A stretch of 34,151 nt of DNA from an uncultured Bacteroidota bacterium (lineage in GTDB: Bacteria > Bacteroidota > Bacteroidia > AKYH767-A > OLB10), in contig CAIRUC010000030.1 of assembly GCA_903881665.1 (NCBI GenBank), positions 1 to 34,151 on the forward strand, in the 5' to 3' direction. Below are positions 15,676 to 23,195 of the stretch, in pieces. Within the stretch, counting starts at the first letter, position 1. Each line of letters starts with the position of its first letter. The notes below the pieces were generated by a model. The model was not told the DNA's origin, ran no database searches, and saw only the letters and a program-made list of their open reading frames with translations. The translations under genes and the position numbers were made by a program.

Positions 15676-17535
15676 TTATTTATTCTCGAGTAGTTTTCTC
15701 AAATTCTGCAATTCGAGACTATAAATACTTTCCGACATGCTTACACTATTTTTAAAATAAAACACACCACCATAACTATAGGTTACTTTTAAGAATGTTG
15801 CCTGTATATCTTTCGATTTTACAATGGTTCGAATAATTGTTCTATTCGGTTCAGTAATAGTTTCATCTTTAATTCCATCAGGAATAAATTGCTTGTCGAA
15901 ATCAATACGATATACACTAATATCGCTTGGATTTTTCTTAGGTTGAACTTGAGAAGTACCACCTGAAGCCAACGCTTTTTTCTGGTTTTCAATATCTTTC
16001 ATTTTCTTTGCATCAAGAGCTTCCTCCTCCTTACGCTTTTGTTCAATAGCAAGCCTAGCATTTTCATCATCCAGCTTTCGTTTCACTGTTGCGAGAGAAT
16101 CTTTCATTGCATTTATTCTGGTCTCTCTAGCTAAAAGATCCACTCTGTTTTTCTCGGCAACCATTGTCAATGAATCTTGACGAGATTTATCACGCATACG
16201 GGCTAAGGAATCTGCAGTAAATTTAGCTTGACTTTGCTTAGCAATTTCAGCTATACGCACTTGTTCTTTCGCCGTTGCAATAGAATCAGCAATCGCTTTT
16301 GTTCTTGCTGCATTTGCCAATTCAACTTTACGAGCATTCTCTTTAGCGGCTTCTTTAGCCAATAATTCGTCTTTTGCTTTTACAATAGCTAATGAATCTG
16401 ACATGGCCTTTTCACGCGCTACACGAGCGAATTCGGCCTGACGAGATTGCTCTTTTGCGGCAGCAATAAAATCTTGTTTTATTTTTTCCTGAACTTTTTC
16501 TAACGAATCGGCGATTGCTTTTTGTCGCGCAGCCAATGCGAATTGTTCTTGTTGTAATTGAGCATTCACTCTAGCAATTGAGTCTTGAGTTACTTTTTCT
16601 TTTAAAGCTTGTGCTAGCTGCTGCTTTTTTACATTATCGATTGAATCCTGACGAGATTTTGCCAAAGTGGCCTGCTCGATACGAATTCTCTCTTTCACGG
16701 CAAGAAGCGAATCTTGACGGGATTTCTCTACTACTTTTGTTAAAGAATCCTTTGCGGCTTGCTCGCGAATTAAACGAGCTGTTTCTAACGCCTTTGCTTT
16801 CTGTTCTGCTGCAGCAATTGAATCCCTCACGGCATTTTGCTTCGCCACTGTAGCGGCAGCAATTTGTTGTTGACGAATCGTTTCTTTTGCAATGGAATCC
16901 TGACGCATTTTTTCTTGTTCTGCCTGATTTTTTTGCAAAGCCAATTGTTTAGCACGTACATCAGCGATTGAATCTTGGCGGGCCTTATCAACCAAAATCT
17001 TCTTAGCAGCCTCTTGCTTTGAAGCCTCTGCAGCCATTTTCACCTTAACGCTTTCAAGTTCAGTTTTACGTGTTTTTGAATAATCAGCATCATAGTCGAA
17101 ATCCTCATAATCATCGCTAAACAAAAGTTTAGCAACGGGCTTTTCAGCTTCATTAGGTACAGTTCCTTCTGGTGCTTTAAACAAATCCATTTTAAATTTA
17201 AAGCTAAAAATTTGTTTTTTATAATTATCTGGGACCTTGGTATCGATCATTACTGATTTAGTAAAACTGCCATTTTTAGAAAAAACAATAGTGTAATCAT
17301 GACCTAATTCGAGATTAATAATAAATTTTCCTCCGGCAGAAGAAAGCACATTATCAACATTTTCATTGCCTTTAAAAATTTTAATATCTGCACCCTCAAG
17401 ACCTTTACTCTCTTGTTGAACCGAGCCAACAACTTCAAGGTAGCCATCTTCCTGAGCAAAGGCAGAATAAGACCCCAACAGCAGACAAATAACTGCCATC
17501 AATTTAAATAAACGCATAAAGAAAGAAATATTCAT
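15676..17535 (-). CDS. Secreted protein with long DS[I/L]-punctuated helical repeat region
   Basis: No named family fits. The order is: a signal peptide (about 1-27, ending SYSAFAQ); a beta-sandwich domain like carboxypeptidase-regulatory/SpaA repeats (about 30-115, with GLEGADIKIFKGN and GGKFIINLELGHDYTIVF); an acidic linker (SDDYEDFDYDADY); a long Ala/Lys/Glu/Arg/Gln-rich helix (about 150-530); and a compact C-terminal domain (about 540-619, SVYRIDFDKQFIPDG onward, IIRTIVKSKDIQ). The helix contains 13 DS[I/L] motifs plus one DFI variant, mostly 25 or 12 residues apart. It looks like a periplasmic or surface spacer of TolA-like character. The Ala/Arg/Asp pattern suggests a single alpha-helix or coiled coil. 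Start: ATG 17535; ATG 17517 (MRLFKLMAVICLLL) is equally plausible as signal-peptide start. Confidence 0.85.
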   Translation of the reverse strand: MNISFFMRLFKLMAVICLLLGSYSAFAQEDGYLEVVGSVQQESKGLEGADIKIFKGNENVDNVLSSAGGKFIINLELGHDYTIVFSKNGSFTKSVMIDTKVPDNYKKQIFSFKFKMDLFKAPEGTVPNEAEKPVAKLLFSDDYEDFDYDADYSKTRKTELESVKVKMAAEASKQEAAKKILVDKARQDSIADVRAKQLALQKNQAEQEKMRQDSIAKETIRQQQIAAATVAKQNAVRDSIAAAEQKAKALETARLIREQAAKDSLTKVVEKSRQDSLLAVKERIRIEQATLAKSRQDSIDNVKKQQLAQALKEKVTQDSIARVNAQLQQEQFALAARQKAIADSLEKVQEKIKQDFIAAAKEQSRQAEFARVAREKAMSDSLAIVKAKDELLAKEAAKENARKVELANAARTKAIADSIATAKEQVRIAEIAKQSQAKFTADSLARMRDKSRQDSLTMVAEKNRVDLLARETRINAMKDSLATVKRKLDDENARLAIEQKRKEEEALDAKKMKDIENQKKALASGGTSQVQPKKNPSDISVYRIDFDKQFIPDGIKDETITEPNRTIIRTIVKSKDIQATFLKVTYSYGGVFYFKNSVSMSESIYSLELQNLRKLLENK

Positions 17536-17598
17536 AGTTTGGTATAAGCGAAAGTAATAATCTTTACTGAAACGTAGAGCACGATTACATGTTGCATT

Positions 17599-18447
17599 TT
17601 AAGTGTTGAAAACAGAATTTGAAAACAACATTGCATCATTAAATGCAGCTTCATCTAGGTTGGCACTCCATTTATTTTCATTTAAATAAGAGATTAGGTT
17701 TTCTGTGGCAAGGTTTCCAACCAACTCATCTTCAGCCATCGGACATCCCCCCCAGCCCTTAATTGCAGCATCAAATCTACGGCATCCCGACACAAAAGCT
17801 GCATCCACTTTAGTTTTCCAATTATCGGCAGTACAATGCAAATGCGCACCAAATTCTACATTGGGGAGTGCGGGAATTAAATGACCAAAAATCGTTTTAA
17901 TAGCATCGGCAGACGCAACGCCTACCGTATCAGACATCGCTACTATTTTAACTCCAAGTTGCTGAATAGTATTCACCCAATTAAAAGCAATTTCCTCATT
18001 CCACAAATCACCGTAAGGATTTCCGAACGCCATAGAAATATAAACAACTAATTCTTTCTTATTATTCACGCAAAGCGATTGCAGCTGCTCTACTGTTTTC
18101 AACGATTGATCAATAGAACTATTGGTATTTCGTTGTTGAAACGTTTCAGAAATAGAAAATGGAAATCCCAAATAATTAATTTCATCGAAATTAGCAGCAT
18201 CCTCTCCCCCTCTAAAATTTGCAATAATGGCCAACAGTTTTGAAGAAGTTTGGCTCAAGTTAAGTGCTGACAAGACCTCCGCGGTATCTTTTAACTGAGG
18301 AATGGCTTTTGGCGAAACAAAACTTCCGAAATCAATAGTATCATAACCCACTTGCAGCAAACGGTTGATATAATCCGCCTTCAATGAAGTAGGGATAAAA
18401 TCGTGAATCCCTTGCATAGCGTCTCTAGGACATTCGATAATTTTCAT
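17599..18447 (-). CDS. Hydroxymethylglutaryl-CoA lyase
   Basis: Cleaves HMG-CoA to acetyl-CoA and acetoacetate, the last step of leucine catabolism. TIM-barrel enzyme of the DRE-TIM metallolyase superfamily, 282 residues. Catalytic and metal residues line up with the human enzyme: R8-D9 (IECPRDAMQG, in place of the common RDGLQ), H202 and H204 (FGAHLHCTAD), and C235 in KGWGGCPMAEDELVGNLATE, the HMG-CoA lyase signature. SFVSPKAIPQ and SISETFQQRN are also typical. No other leucine-degradation genes are close. The repeat-protein gene lies downstream on the same strand with a 63-bp gap, and the DUF4920 gene upstream with a 74-bp gap that contains a hairpin. Confidence 0.92.
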   Translation of the reverse strand: MKIIECPRDAMQGIHDFIPTSLKADYINRLLQVGYDTIDFGSFVSPKAIPQLKDTAEVLSALNLSQTSSKLLAIIANFRGGEDAANFDEINYLGFPFSISETFQQRNTNSSIDQSLKTVEQLQSLCVNNKKELVVYISMAFGNPYGDLWNEEIAFNWVNTIQQLGVKIVAMSDTVGVASADAIKTIFGHLIPALPNVEFGAHLHCTADNWKTKVDAAFVSGCRRFDAAIKGWGGCPMAEDELVGNLATENLISYLNENKWSANLDEAAFNDAMLFSNSVFNT

Positions 18448-18472
18448 GATTTATCGGGCTTATTAATACGAC

Positions 18473-18500
18473 AAGAACCCGTTGAATACAACGGGCTCTT
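18473..18500. other. Intergenic hairpin between DUF4920 and HMG-CoA lyase genes
   Basis: AAGAACCCGTTG and CAACGGGCTCTT form a 12-bp stem with a single A-C mismatch around a 4-nt AATA loop. It lies 22 nt downstream of the DUF4920 stop and 26 nt upstream of the lyase ATG. On the minus strand it is not followed by a U-run, so a classical terminator is doubtful. It could be an RNA processing or stability element. Confidence 0.55.
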
Positions 18501-18521
18501 CAGTCATATGTGTGTTTTAAA

Positions 18522-18989
18522 TTATTTAATAATTACACCGTCAGCTTCGAAAGATAATTCGATTTTCGGATCTATGATTTTATTAATTTCTACTTCCGAT
18601 AATCCTTCATCTTTTGCATAATGGCGAAGATCTTCTACTGATGTGGTATCCATAAAAGCCTTTCCTGTAAAAACAGCAGTTTTACCACCAGCATTTTTAG
18701 GAACGAAAAAACCATAATCTTTAAACGTAACACGCATACCACTTCCATCACCTTTATCGACATTCATCCAGCAACCTTTTGTTTGGCAACATTCAGTAAT
18801 CTTTCCTGTAACTTTCAATCCAGAAATCTCACCATTTGATGTGCTCATCATGGCTACAAGAGAATCCATTCCGATTGATCCCGTTTCATCAATTTTAGCT
18901 CCGAAGCTATTTGTTACAGTATTTGTTTTTTGTCCGCAAGATGCTAATCCTAAGATTGCGATAGCAAAAATGGCTGTTAATTTTCTCAT
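18522..18989 (-). CDS. DUF4920 lipoprotein
   Basis: Small envelope lipoprotein of 155 residues. The signal peptide ends in lipobox GLASC, so Cys18 would be lipidated. The mature domain contains GLKVTGKITECCQTKGCWMNVDK, where the Cys-Cys-x4-Cys-Trp-Met cluster is the hallmark of DUF4920, then RVTFKDYGFFVPKNAGGK and ILDP-like KIIDPKIELSFEADGVIIK. The family is Bacteroidota-typical and has no proven function. The OB-like strands and the cysteine/methionine cluster suggest metal or redox chemistry, as inference only. A promoter-like pair lies in the gap to pyrD, so it appears to be transcribed independently. Confidence 0.9.
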   Translation of the reverse strand: MRKLTAIFAIAILGLASCGQKTNTVTNSFGAKIDETGSIGMDSLVAMMSTSNGEISGLKVTGKITECCQTKGCWMNVDKGDGSGMRVTFKDYGFFVPKNAGGKTAVFTGKAFMDTTSVEDLRHYAKDEGLSEVEINKIIDPKIELSFEADGVIIK

Positions 18990-19038
18990 TTTTTTTTATG
19001 ATAATAATACTTAATTAAAAAGTGTAATATTTAGGTTG

Positions 19039-19070
19039 CAAAGTTAATAAAAAAGGCGATTTGAAATAAA
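19039..19070 (-). promoter_or_regulatory. Predicted promoter of the DUF4920 gene
   Basis: On the minus strand TTTA (19067-19070, one mismatch to TTTG) is followed after 20 nt by TAACTTTG (19039-19046), an exact TAnnTTTG match. The start would fall around 19032-19034, leaving a leader of about 45 nt before the ATG at 18989. Confidence 0.55.
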
Positions 19071-19072
19071 AT

Positions 19073-20089
19073 TTAAAGGCCATTAAGAATGCTTTTTATC
19101 ATTCCAGGTCCTTCGTAGATAAAACCGGTATACACCTGAATTAAATCGGCACCGGCATTTAGTTTTTCTTTTGCATCTTCAGCAGTAAAAATTCCCCCAA
19201 CGCCAACAATCACCATATCCTTGCCAGCCAATGAACGTAAATAACGAATTACCTCTGTACTTCTAGCCTTAACAGGAAGTCCGCTTAAGCCACCTTGCTC
19301 ATTAATTAACGCGGCTGCTGTTTTCAACCCTTCTCTCGAAACAGTAGTATTAGTAGCAATAATACCTGTTAGTTTTACTTCTTTAACAATTTGTACAATT
19401 TCGGTTAATTGTTCGTTCGTTAAGTCGGGAGCTATCTTCAATAAAATAGGCTTCGGATTTTCCTTTTTAGTATTCAACAAAACAACATGCTTCAATAAAG
19501 CAGTAAGCGGTTCTTTATCTTGCAATTCACGAAGGCCAGGAGTATTTGGTGAACTTACATTGACAACAAAATAATCGACATACGGAAATAAAGTTTCGAA
19601 GCAGATATCATAATCTTGCAACGCAATTTCATTCGGTGTAAGTTTATTCTTTCCAATATTTCCACCAATAATAACCTTCCCCGACTGCCGTTTCAATCTT
19701 TCAACAGCTTTTTCAACGCCTTCATTGTTAAATCCCATTCGATTAATTAAGCCTTTATCGGCCGGAAGCCTGAACATACGCGGAAGATCATTGCCAGGCT
19801 GCGCTTTAGGAGTTAAAGTACCAATTTCAATAAAGCCAAAGCCTAGGCAACTCAATTCCTCGAATAACATTGCATTTTTATCGAACCCAGCCGCTAATCC
19901 AACAGGATTCGGGAAAGTAATGCCCATTACCAACTTCGACAAATCTTTACCCTTATAAACATACATGCCTTTTATAAAAGAAGACATTAGAGGAATCCTA
20001 AAAAAAACCTTTAACAAATTGAAAACCAAATGATGAGCGGTTTCAGGATCGAACAGAAACAAGAATGGACGAATAAGCCTTTTGTACAT
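19073..20089 (-). CDS. pyrD: Dihydroorotate dehydrogenase (quinone), class 2
   Basis: Membrane-associated FMN enzyme that oxidises dihydroorotate to orotate with quinone as acceptor, the fourth step of pyrimidine synthesis. The N-terminal helical pair (about 1-45, [20 protein letters not shown]) is the class-2 membrane/quinone module. The barrel has [29 protein letters not shown], the catalytic-Ser loop [40 protein letters not shown] and the FMN phosphate loop [16 protein letters not shown]. The 338-residue length is normal for class 2. Divergent from the DtxR gene across an 83-bp region. Confidence 0.96.
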   Translation of the reverse strand: MYKRLIRPFLFLFDPETAHHLVFNLLKVFFRIPLMSSFIKGMYVYKGKDLSKLVMGITFPNPVGLAAGFDKNAMLFEELSCLGFGFIEIGTLTPKAQPGNDLPRMFRLPADKGLINRMGFNNEGVEKAVERLKRQSGKVIIGGNIGKNKLTPNEIALQDYDICFETLFPYVDYFVVNVSSPNTPGLRELQDKEPLTALLKHVVLLNTKKENPKPILLKIAPDLTNEQLTEIVQIVKEVKLTGIIATNTTVSREGLKTAAALINEQGGLSGLPVKARSTEVIRYLRSLAGKDMVIVGVGGIFTAEDAKEKLNAGADLIQVYTGFIYEGPGMIKSILNGL

Positions 20090-20115
20090 AAGTGCAAGAT
20101 TAATAAATTATAGCA

Positions 20116-20152
20116 TTTAACATATCAAATTTTATTTTTAGATTTGTCTAAA
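20116..20152 (+). promoter_or_regulatory. DtxR/MntR-type operator superimposed on the -7 promoter element
   Basis: A perfect inverted repeat, TTTAGA-TTTG-TCTAAA (20137-20152), lies 20 nt before the DtxR-family start codon. The same bases contain TAGATTTG (20139-20146), an exact Bacteroidota -7 element, and TTTA (20116-20119) sits 19 nt upstream as a near-consensus -33. A repressor dimer on the dyad would cover the promoter. The 6-4-6 arrangement with TTTAG/CTAAA ends is typical of DtxR/MntR-class sites. The binding factor is inferred to be the product of the adjacent gene. Confidence 0.8.
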
Positions 20153-20172
20153 TTAATTTTTATAGTAACCTT

Positions 20173-20844
20173 ATGCAGCAACATACCGAAACAGAAGAAA
20201 ACTATTTAAAAGCCATTTATCACCTCTCAAATTTGTCGATAAGTTCGATTAATACTTCATCCATTGCCACCTCAATGTCAACTTCATCGGCATCGGTAAC
20301 CGACATGCTAAAAAAACTAGCAGAAAAAGAATTGATCAATTACGAGAAATACAAAGGAGTAAAGATTACAAGAAAGGGCGAAAAAGTGGCCTTAAATATT
20401 ATTCGCAAACACCGATTATGGGAAGTATTCTTAACGAAGGTATTAAATTTTGATTGGGATGAGGTTCATATGATGGCGGAAGAATTAGAACATGTGAGCA
20501 GTGATGAATTAATTAAAAGACTAGAAGCATATCTCGACTTCCCGAAATTTGACCCACACGGCGATCCGATTCCGGATCAAACAGGAAAGGTAGAAATCAA
20601 TAATCAGATGTCGCTTAGTAAAGGAGACTCGGGATCAAGGTACACCATAACTGGCGTTGGTGAACATAGCTCTGCCTTTCTAAAGCATCTCGCTAAATAC
20701 GGATTAAAACCGGGTATAACGGTTAGTATAGCCGAAATCATGGAATTCGATAAAAGTATGCTTGTAAAAGTAAATAAAGATAAATTTCATTTGAGTTATG
20801 ATGTATCAAAAAACATATTAGTAAAAACACATGGAGCCATTTAA
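20173..20844 (+). CDS. DtxR-family metal-dependent transcriptional regulator (MntR/IdeR-like)
   Basis: Metal-activated repressor of 223 residues. The N-terminal winged helix (1-75) includes ENYLKAIYHLSN, the recognition region SSASVTDMLKKLAEKELI, and the wing YEKYKGVKITRKGEKVA. The dimerisation/metal domain (76-140) has H80, E84, E103, E106 and H107 (RKHRLWEVF, MAEELEHVSSDEL) at positions matching DtxR metal ligands; Glu replaces DtxR Cys102 and Asn10 replaces Met10. FDPHGDPIPD is the conserved family loop. The C-terminus (150-223) is an SH3/FeoA-like domain. The metal (Mn or Fe) cannot be fixed from sequence. The last 14 nt overlap the Nramp gene, and an operator dyad lies just upstream, so autorepression with the transporter is very likely. 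Confidence 0.94.
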   Translation: MQQHTETEENYLKAIYHLSNLSISSINTSSIATSMSTSSASVTDMLKKLAEKELINYEKYKGVKITRKGEKVALNIIRKHRLWEVFLTKVLNFDWDEVHMMAEELEHVSSDELIKRLEAYLDFPKFDPHGDPIPDQTGKVEINNQMSLSKGDSGSRYTITGVGEHSSAFLKHLAKYGLKPGITVSIAEIMEFDKSMLVKVNKDKFHLSYDVSKNILVKTHGAI

Positions 20845-22708
20845 TAATTCATCGCTTTCGGAAGTTCATGGAACGGTAAACATTAAACCAGGCATGAGTT
20901 TCAAGAAAAAACTTTTAGCTTTTATCGGACCTGCTTACATGGTAAGTGTGGGCTATATGGATCCAGGCAACTGGGCGACCGATATAGCTGGAGGAAGCCA
21001 ATTTGGATACAAACTAATTTGGGTTTTATTAATGTCGAACTTAATGGCATTACTGCTACAAGGCTTGAGCGCGCGCTTAGGAGTTGTTAGAGGAAGAGAT
21101 TTGGCCCAAGCATCTCGCGAGTTATATCCTAAATACATCAATTACTATTTATATATATTAGCAGAAATAGCTATAGCGGCCTGCGATTTAGCTGAAGTAT
21201 TGGGAATGGCAATCGGTTTAAAACTGCTATTTAATATTCCTTTAATATGGGGAGTAGTTATTTGTGCTTTCGACACCTTCCTCCTATTATTTCTTTTGCA
21301 TTATGGGATTCGAAAAATGGAAGCGTTTATCATTTCGTTAGTAGCCATAATAGGCTTAGCTTTCATTGTACAAATGTTTATGGCGCATCCATCTGTAAAT
21401 GAAATTGCGGGCGGATTTATTCCTTCATTACCCAATTCGGCTGCTTTATATATTGCGATCGGTATTATAGGAGCTACTGTGATGCCACACAATCTATATT
21501 TACATTCGGCATTAGTGCAAACTAGAAAATTTGAACGTACTCCATCAGAAATAAAAACGGCGATACGATTTAATTTAATAGACAGCGGTATTGCATTGAA
21601 TATGGCTTTTTTCGTAAATGCGGCGATACTAATCCTTGCCGCATCTGTATTTCATAGCAACGGAAAATTTGATGTGGCAAACATTATGGATGCGCATCGA
21701 TTATTAGAACCTCTTTTAGGAAGTAAATTAGCTCCGGCATTGTTTGCTATTGCCTTAATTTGTGCTGGACAAAGTTCAACCATCACCGGAACATTAGCTG
21801 GGCAAATTGTAATGGAAGGTTATTTAAATCTACGTATTGCTCCGTGGATACGAAGAATAATAACACGATTTGTTGCCATCACTCCTGCACTCATTACCAT
21901 TCATTATATGGGTGAAGGCGGAACTGGAAAATTATTAATTCTATCACAAGTAATTTTAAGTCTTCAATTGGGTTTCGCCGTAATTCCACTTATTCATTTT
22001 GTTAGCGATCAAGATAAAATGAAGGAATTTGTTATTCCTCGTTATGTGCAATTCGCCTCGTGGTTATGTGCTATAATAATTGTTGGATTAAACATCAAGC
22101 TCGTTGTAGATCAAATTACGGAATGGCAAAAAGCATATCCCGATAGCAATATTATTCCGTTTTTTGTAATACCCCTTACCATAATAAGTGGATTAATATT
22201 ATTATATATTACTTTTATGCCTCTTTTAGTATCAGCACCTGGACGAAAAATATCAATACCGCATGGCGACTTTTTATCGTTCGACGAAAATGCAGCTAAA
22301 ATACCTTCCCGCATTGCAATTGCACTTGACTTCACAAAAACCGATGAAGAAGTGCTACCGCAAGCATTGCACCAAGGAGGAAAAGACGCATCCTATCTAT
22401 TAATGCATATTTCAGAAACTGCAGCAGCCTTACTACTAGGAAGAGAAACTAGAGATTATGAAAGCCAGCTCGACCGAGAAAATCTTAAAAAGTATAAAGA
22501 ATATCTCGAACGTTTAGGTTATCAGTGCGAGGTGAAAATGGGATATGGTAGTCCGAGGAAAGAAATTCCGCGATTAACAAAAGAATTTAATGCAGAGTTG
22601 CTAGTAATGGGAGCTCACGGACACAAAGCCTTAAAAGACATTATTCTAGGTTCAACCATTGATGCTGTTCGTCATAAATTAAACATTCCGATTCTGGTAG
22701 TTCGTTGA
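20831..22708 (+). CDS. Nramp divalent-metal transporter fused to a universal stress protein domain
   Basis: Proton-coupled Mn2+/Fe2+ importer of the Nramp (MntH) family with an extra cytoplasmic domain, 625 residues. Helix 1 carries DPGNWATDIAGG (D44 and N47 are metal ligands). Helix 6 carries GATVMPHNLYLHS, with A215 and M218 as ligands and H220 conserved. GQSSTITGTLAGQIVMEGY is also diagnostic. About 11 helices end near residue 470. Residues about 490-625 form a UspA domain (SRIAIALDFTKTDEEVLP) with VMGAHGHKALKDIILGST, an exact G-x2-G-x9-G-S/T ATP-binding pattern. Ordinary MntH proteins are about 410-450 residues, so the C-terminal domain is a true fusion. It starts inside dtxR, and smpB follows 19 nt downstream. 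Confidence 0.95.
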   Translation: MEPFNNSSLSEVHGTVNIKPGMSFKKKLLAFIGPAYMVSVGYMDPGNWATDIAGGSQFGYKLIWVLLMSNLMALLLQGLSARLGVVRGRDLAQASRELYPKYINYYLYILAEIAIAACDLAEVLGMAIGLKLLFNIPLIWGVVICAFDTFLLLFLLHYGIRKMEAFIISLVAIIGLAFIVQMFMAHPSVNEIAGGFIPSLPNSAALYIAIGIIGATVMPHNLYLHSALVQTRKFERTPSEIKTAIRFNLIDSGIALNMAFFVNAAILILAASVFHSNGKFDVANIMDAHRLLEPLLGSKLAPALFAIALICAGQSSTITGTLAGQIVMEGYLNLRIAPWIRRIITRFVAITPALITIHYMGEGGTGKLLILSQVILSLQLGFAVIPLIHFVSDQDKMKEFVIPRYVQFASWLCAIIIVGLNIKLVVDQITEWQKAYPDSNIIPFFVIPLTIISGLILLYITFMPLLVSAPGRKISIPHGDFLSFDENAAKIPSRIAIALDFTKTDEEVLPQALHQGGKDASYLLMHISETAAALLLGRETRDYESQLDRENLKKYKEYLERLGYQCEVKMGYGSPRKEIPRLTKEFNAELLVMGAHGHKALKDIILGSTIDAVRHKLNIPILVVR

Positions 22709-22727
22709 AACACTATCTTTACCAATT

Positions 22728-23195
22728 ATGTCAGCGCCTCTAAACAGTAAAATCAATATCGTAAATAGAAGAGCTACCTTCCACTACTTCATTACCGAAA
22801 GTTGGGAGGCGGGCATTATGCTTACAGGCACTGAAGTAAAAGCAATACGCGAAGGAAAAGCTAACCTATCTGATTCGTATTGTTATTTCCGCGAAGAAGA
22901 ATTGTGGATAAAAAATCTACATATTTCGCCTTATGAGCATGGATCTTATTCGAATCATGATCCGAAGCGAGATCGTAAACTACTTCTCCATAGAAATCAA
23001 CTACGAAAAATATTTGGCAAAACAAAAGAGAAAGGCGTTACGATTATTCCTGTTAAAATTTACGAAAGTGAAAGAGGCTTAATCAAATTAGAAATTGGAC
23101 TAGCGCGAGGGAAAAAACTTTACGACAAGCGAGAAAGTCTTAAACAAGCAGATGCTAAACGTGAAATTGGACGCGCATTAAAAGACTACAACTAA
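22728..23195 (+). CDS. smpB: SsrA-binding protein SmpB
   Basis: Binds tmRNA and delivers it to stalled ribosomes in trans-translation. The 155-residue protein has the OB-fold core: INIVNRRATFHYFI, a conserved GIMLTGTEVKAIREGKANLSDSY segment (read here from about residue 29), LWIKNLHISPYEHGSYSNHDPKRDRKLLLHR, and the basic C-terminal tail (GLARGKKLYDKRESLKQADAKREI), which inserts into the mRNA channel. The 19-nt gap to the transporter gene suggests partial cotranscription. The stop codon directly abuts the stop codon of porQ on the other strand. The tmRNA gene itself is not in this window. Confidence 0.96.
   Translation: MSAPLNSKINIVNRRATFHYFITESWEAGIMLTGTEVKAIREGKANLSDSYCYFREEELWIKNLHISPYEHGSYSNHDPKRDRKLLLHRNQLRKIFGKTKEKGVTIIPVKIYESERGLIKLEIGLARGKKLYDKRESLKQADAKREIGRALKDYN

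Noticed and set aside
15676..17535. Assignment of the repeat protein as TolA
   Set aside because: It has a cleavable-type signal peptide and an N-terminal beta-sandwich instead of a TolA membrane anchor, and the C-terminus does not show a TolA III motif; only the helical composition is similar.
18473..18500. Rho-independent terminator
   Set aside because: A strong stem exists, but no T-tract follows on the minus strand; kept only as an unexplained hairpin.
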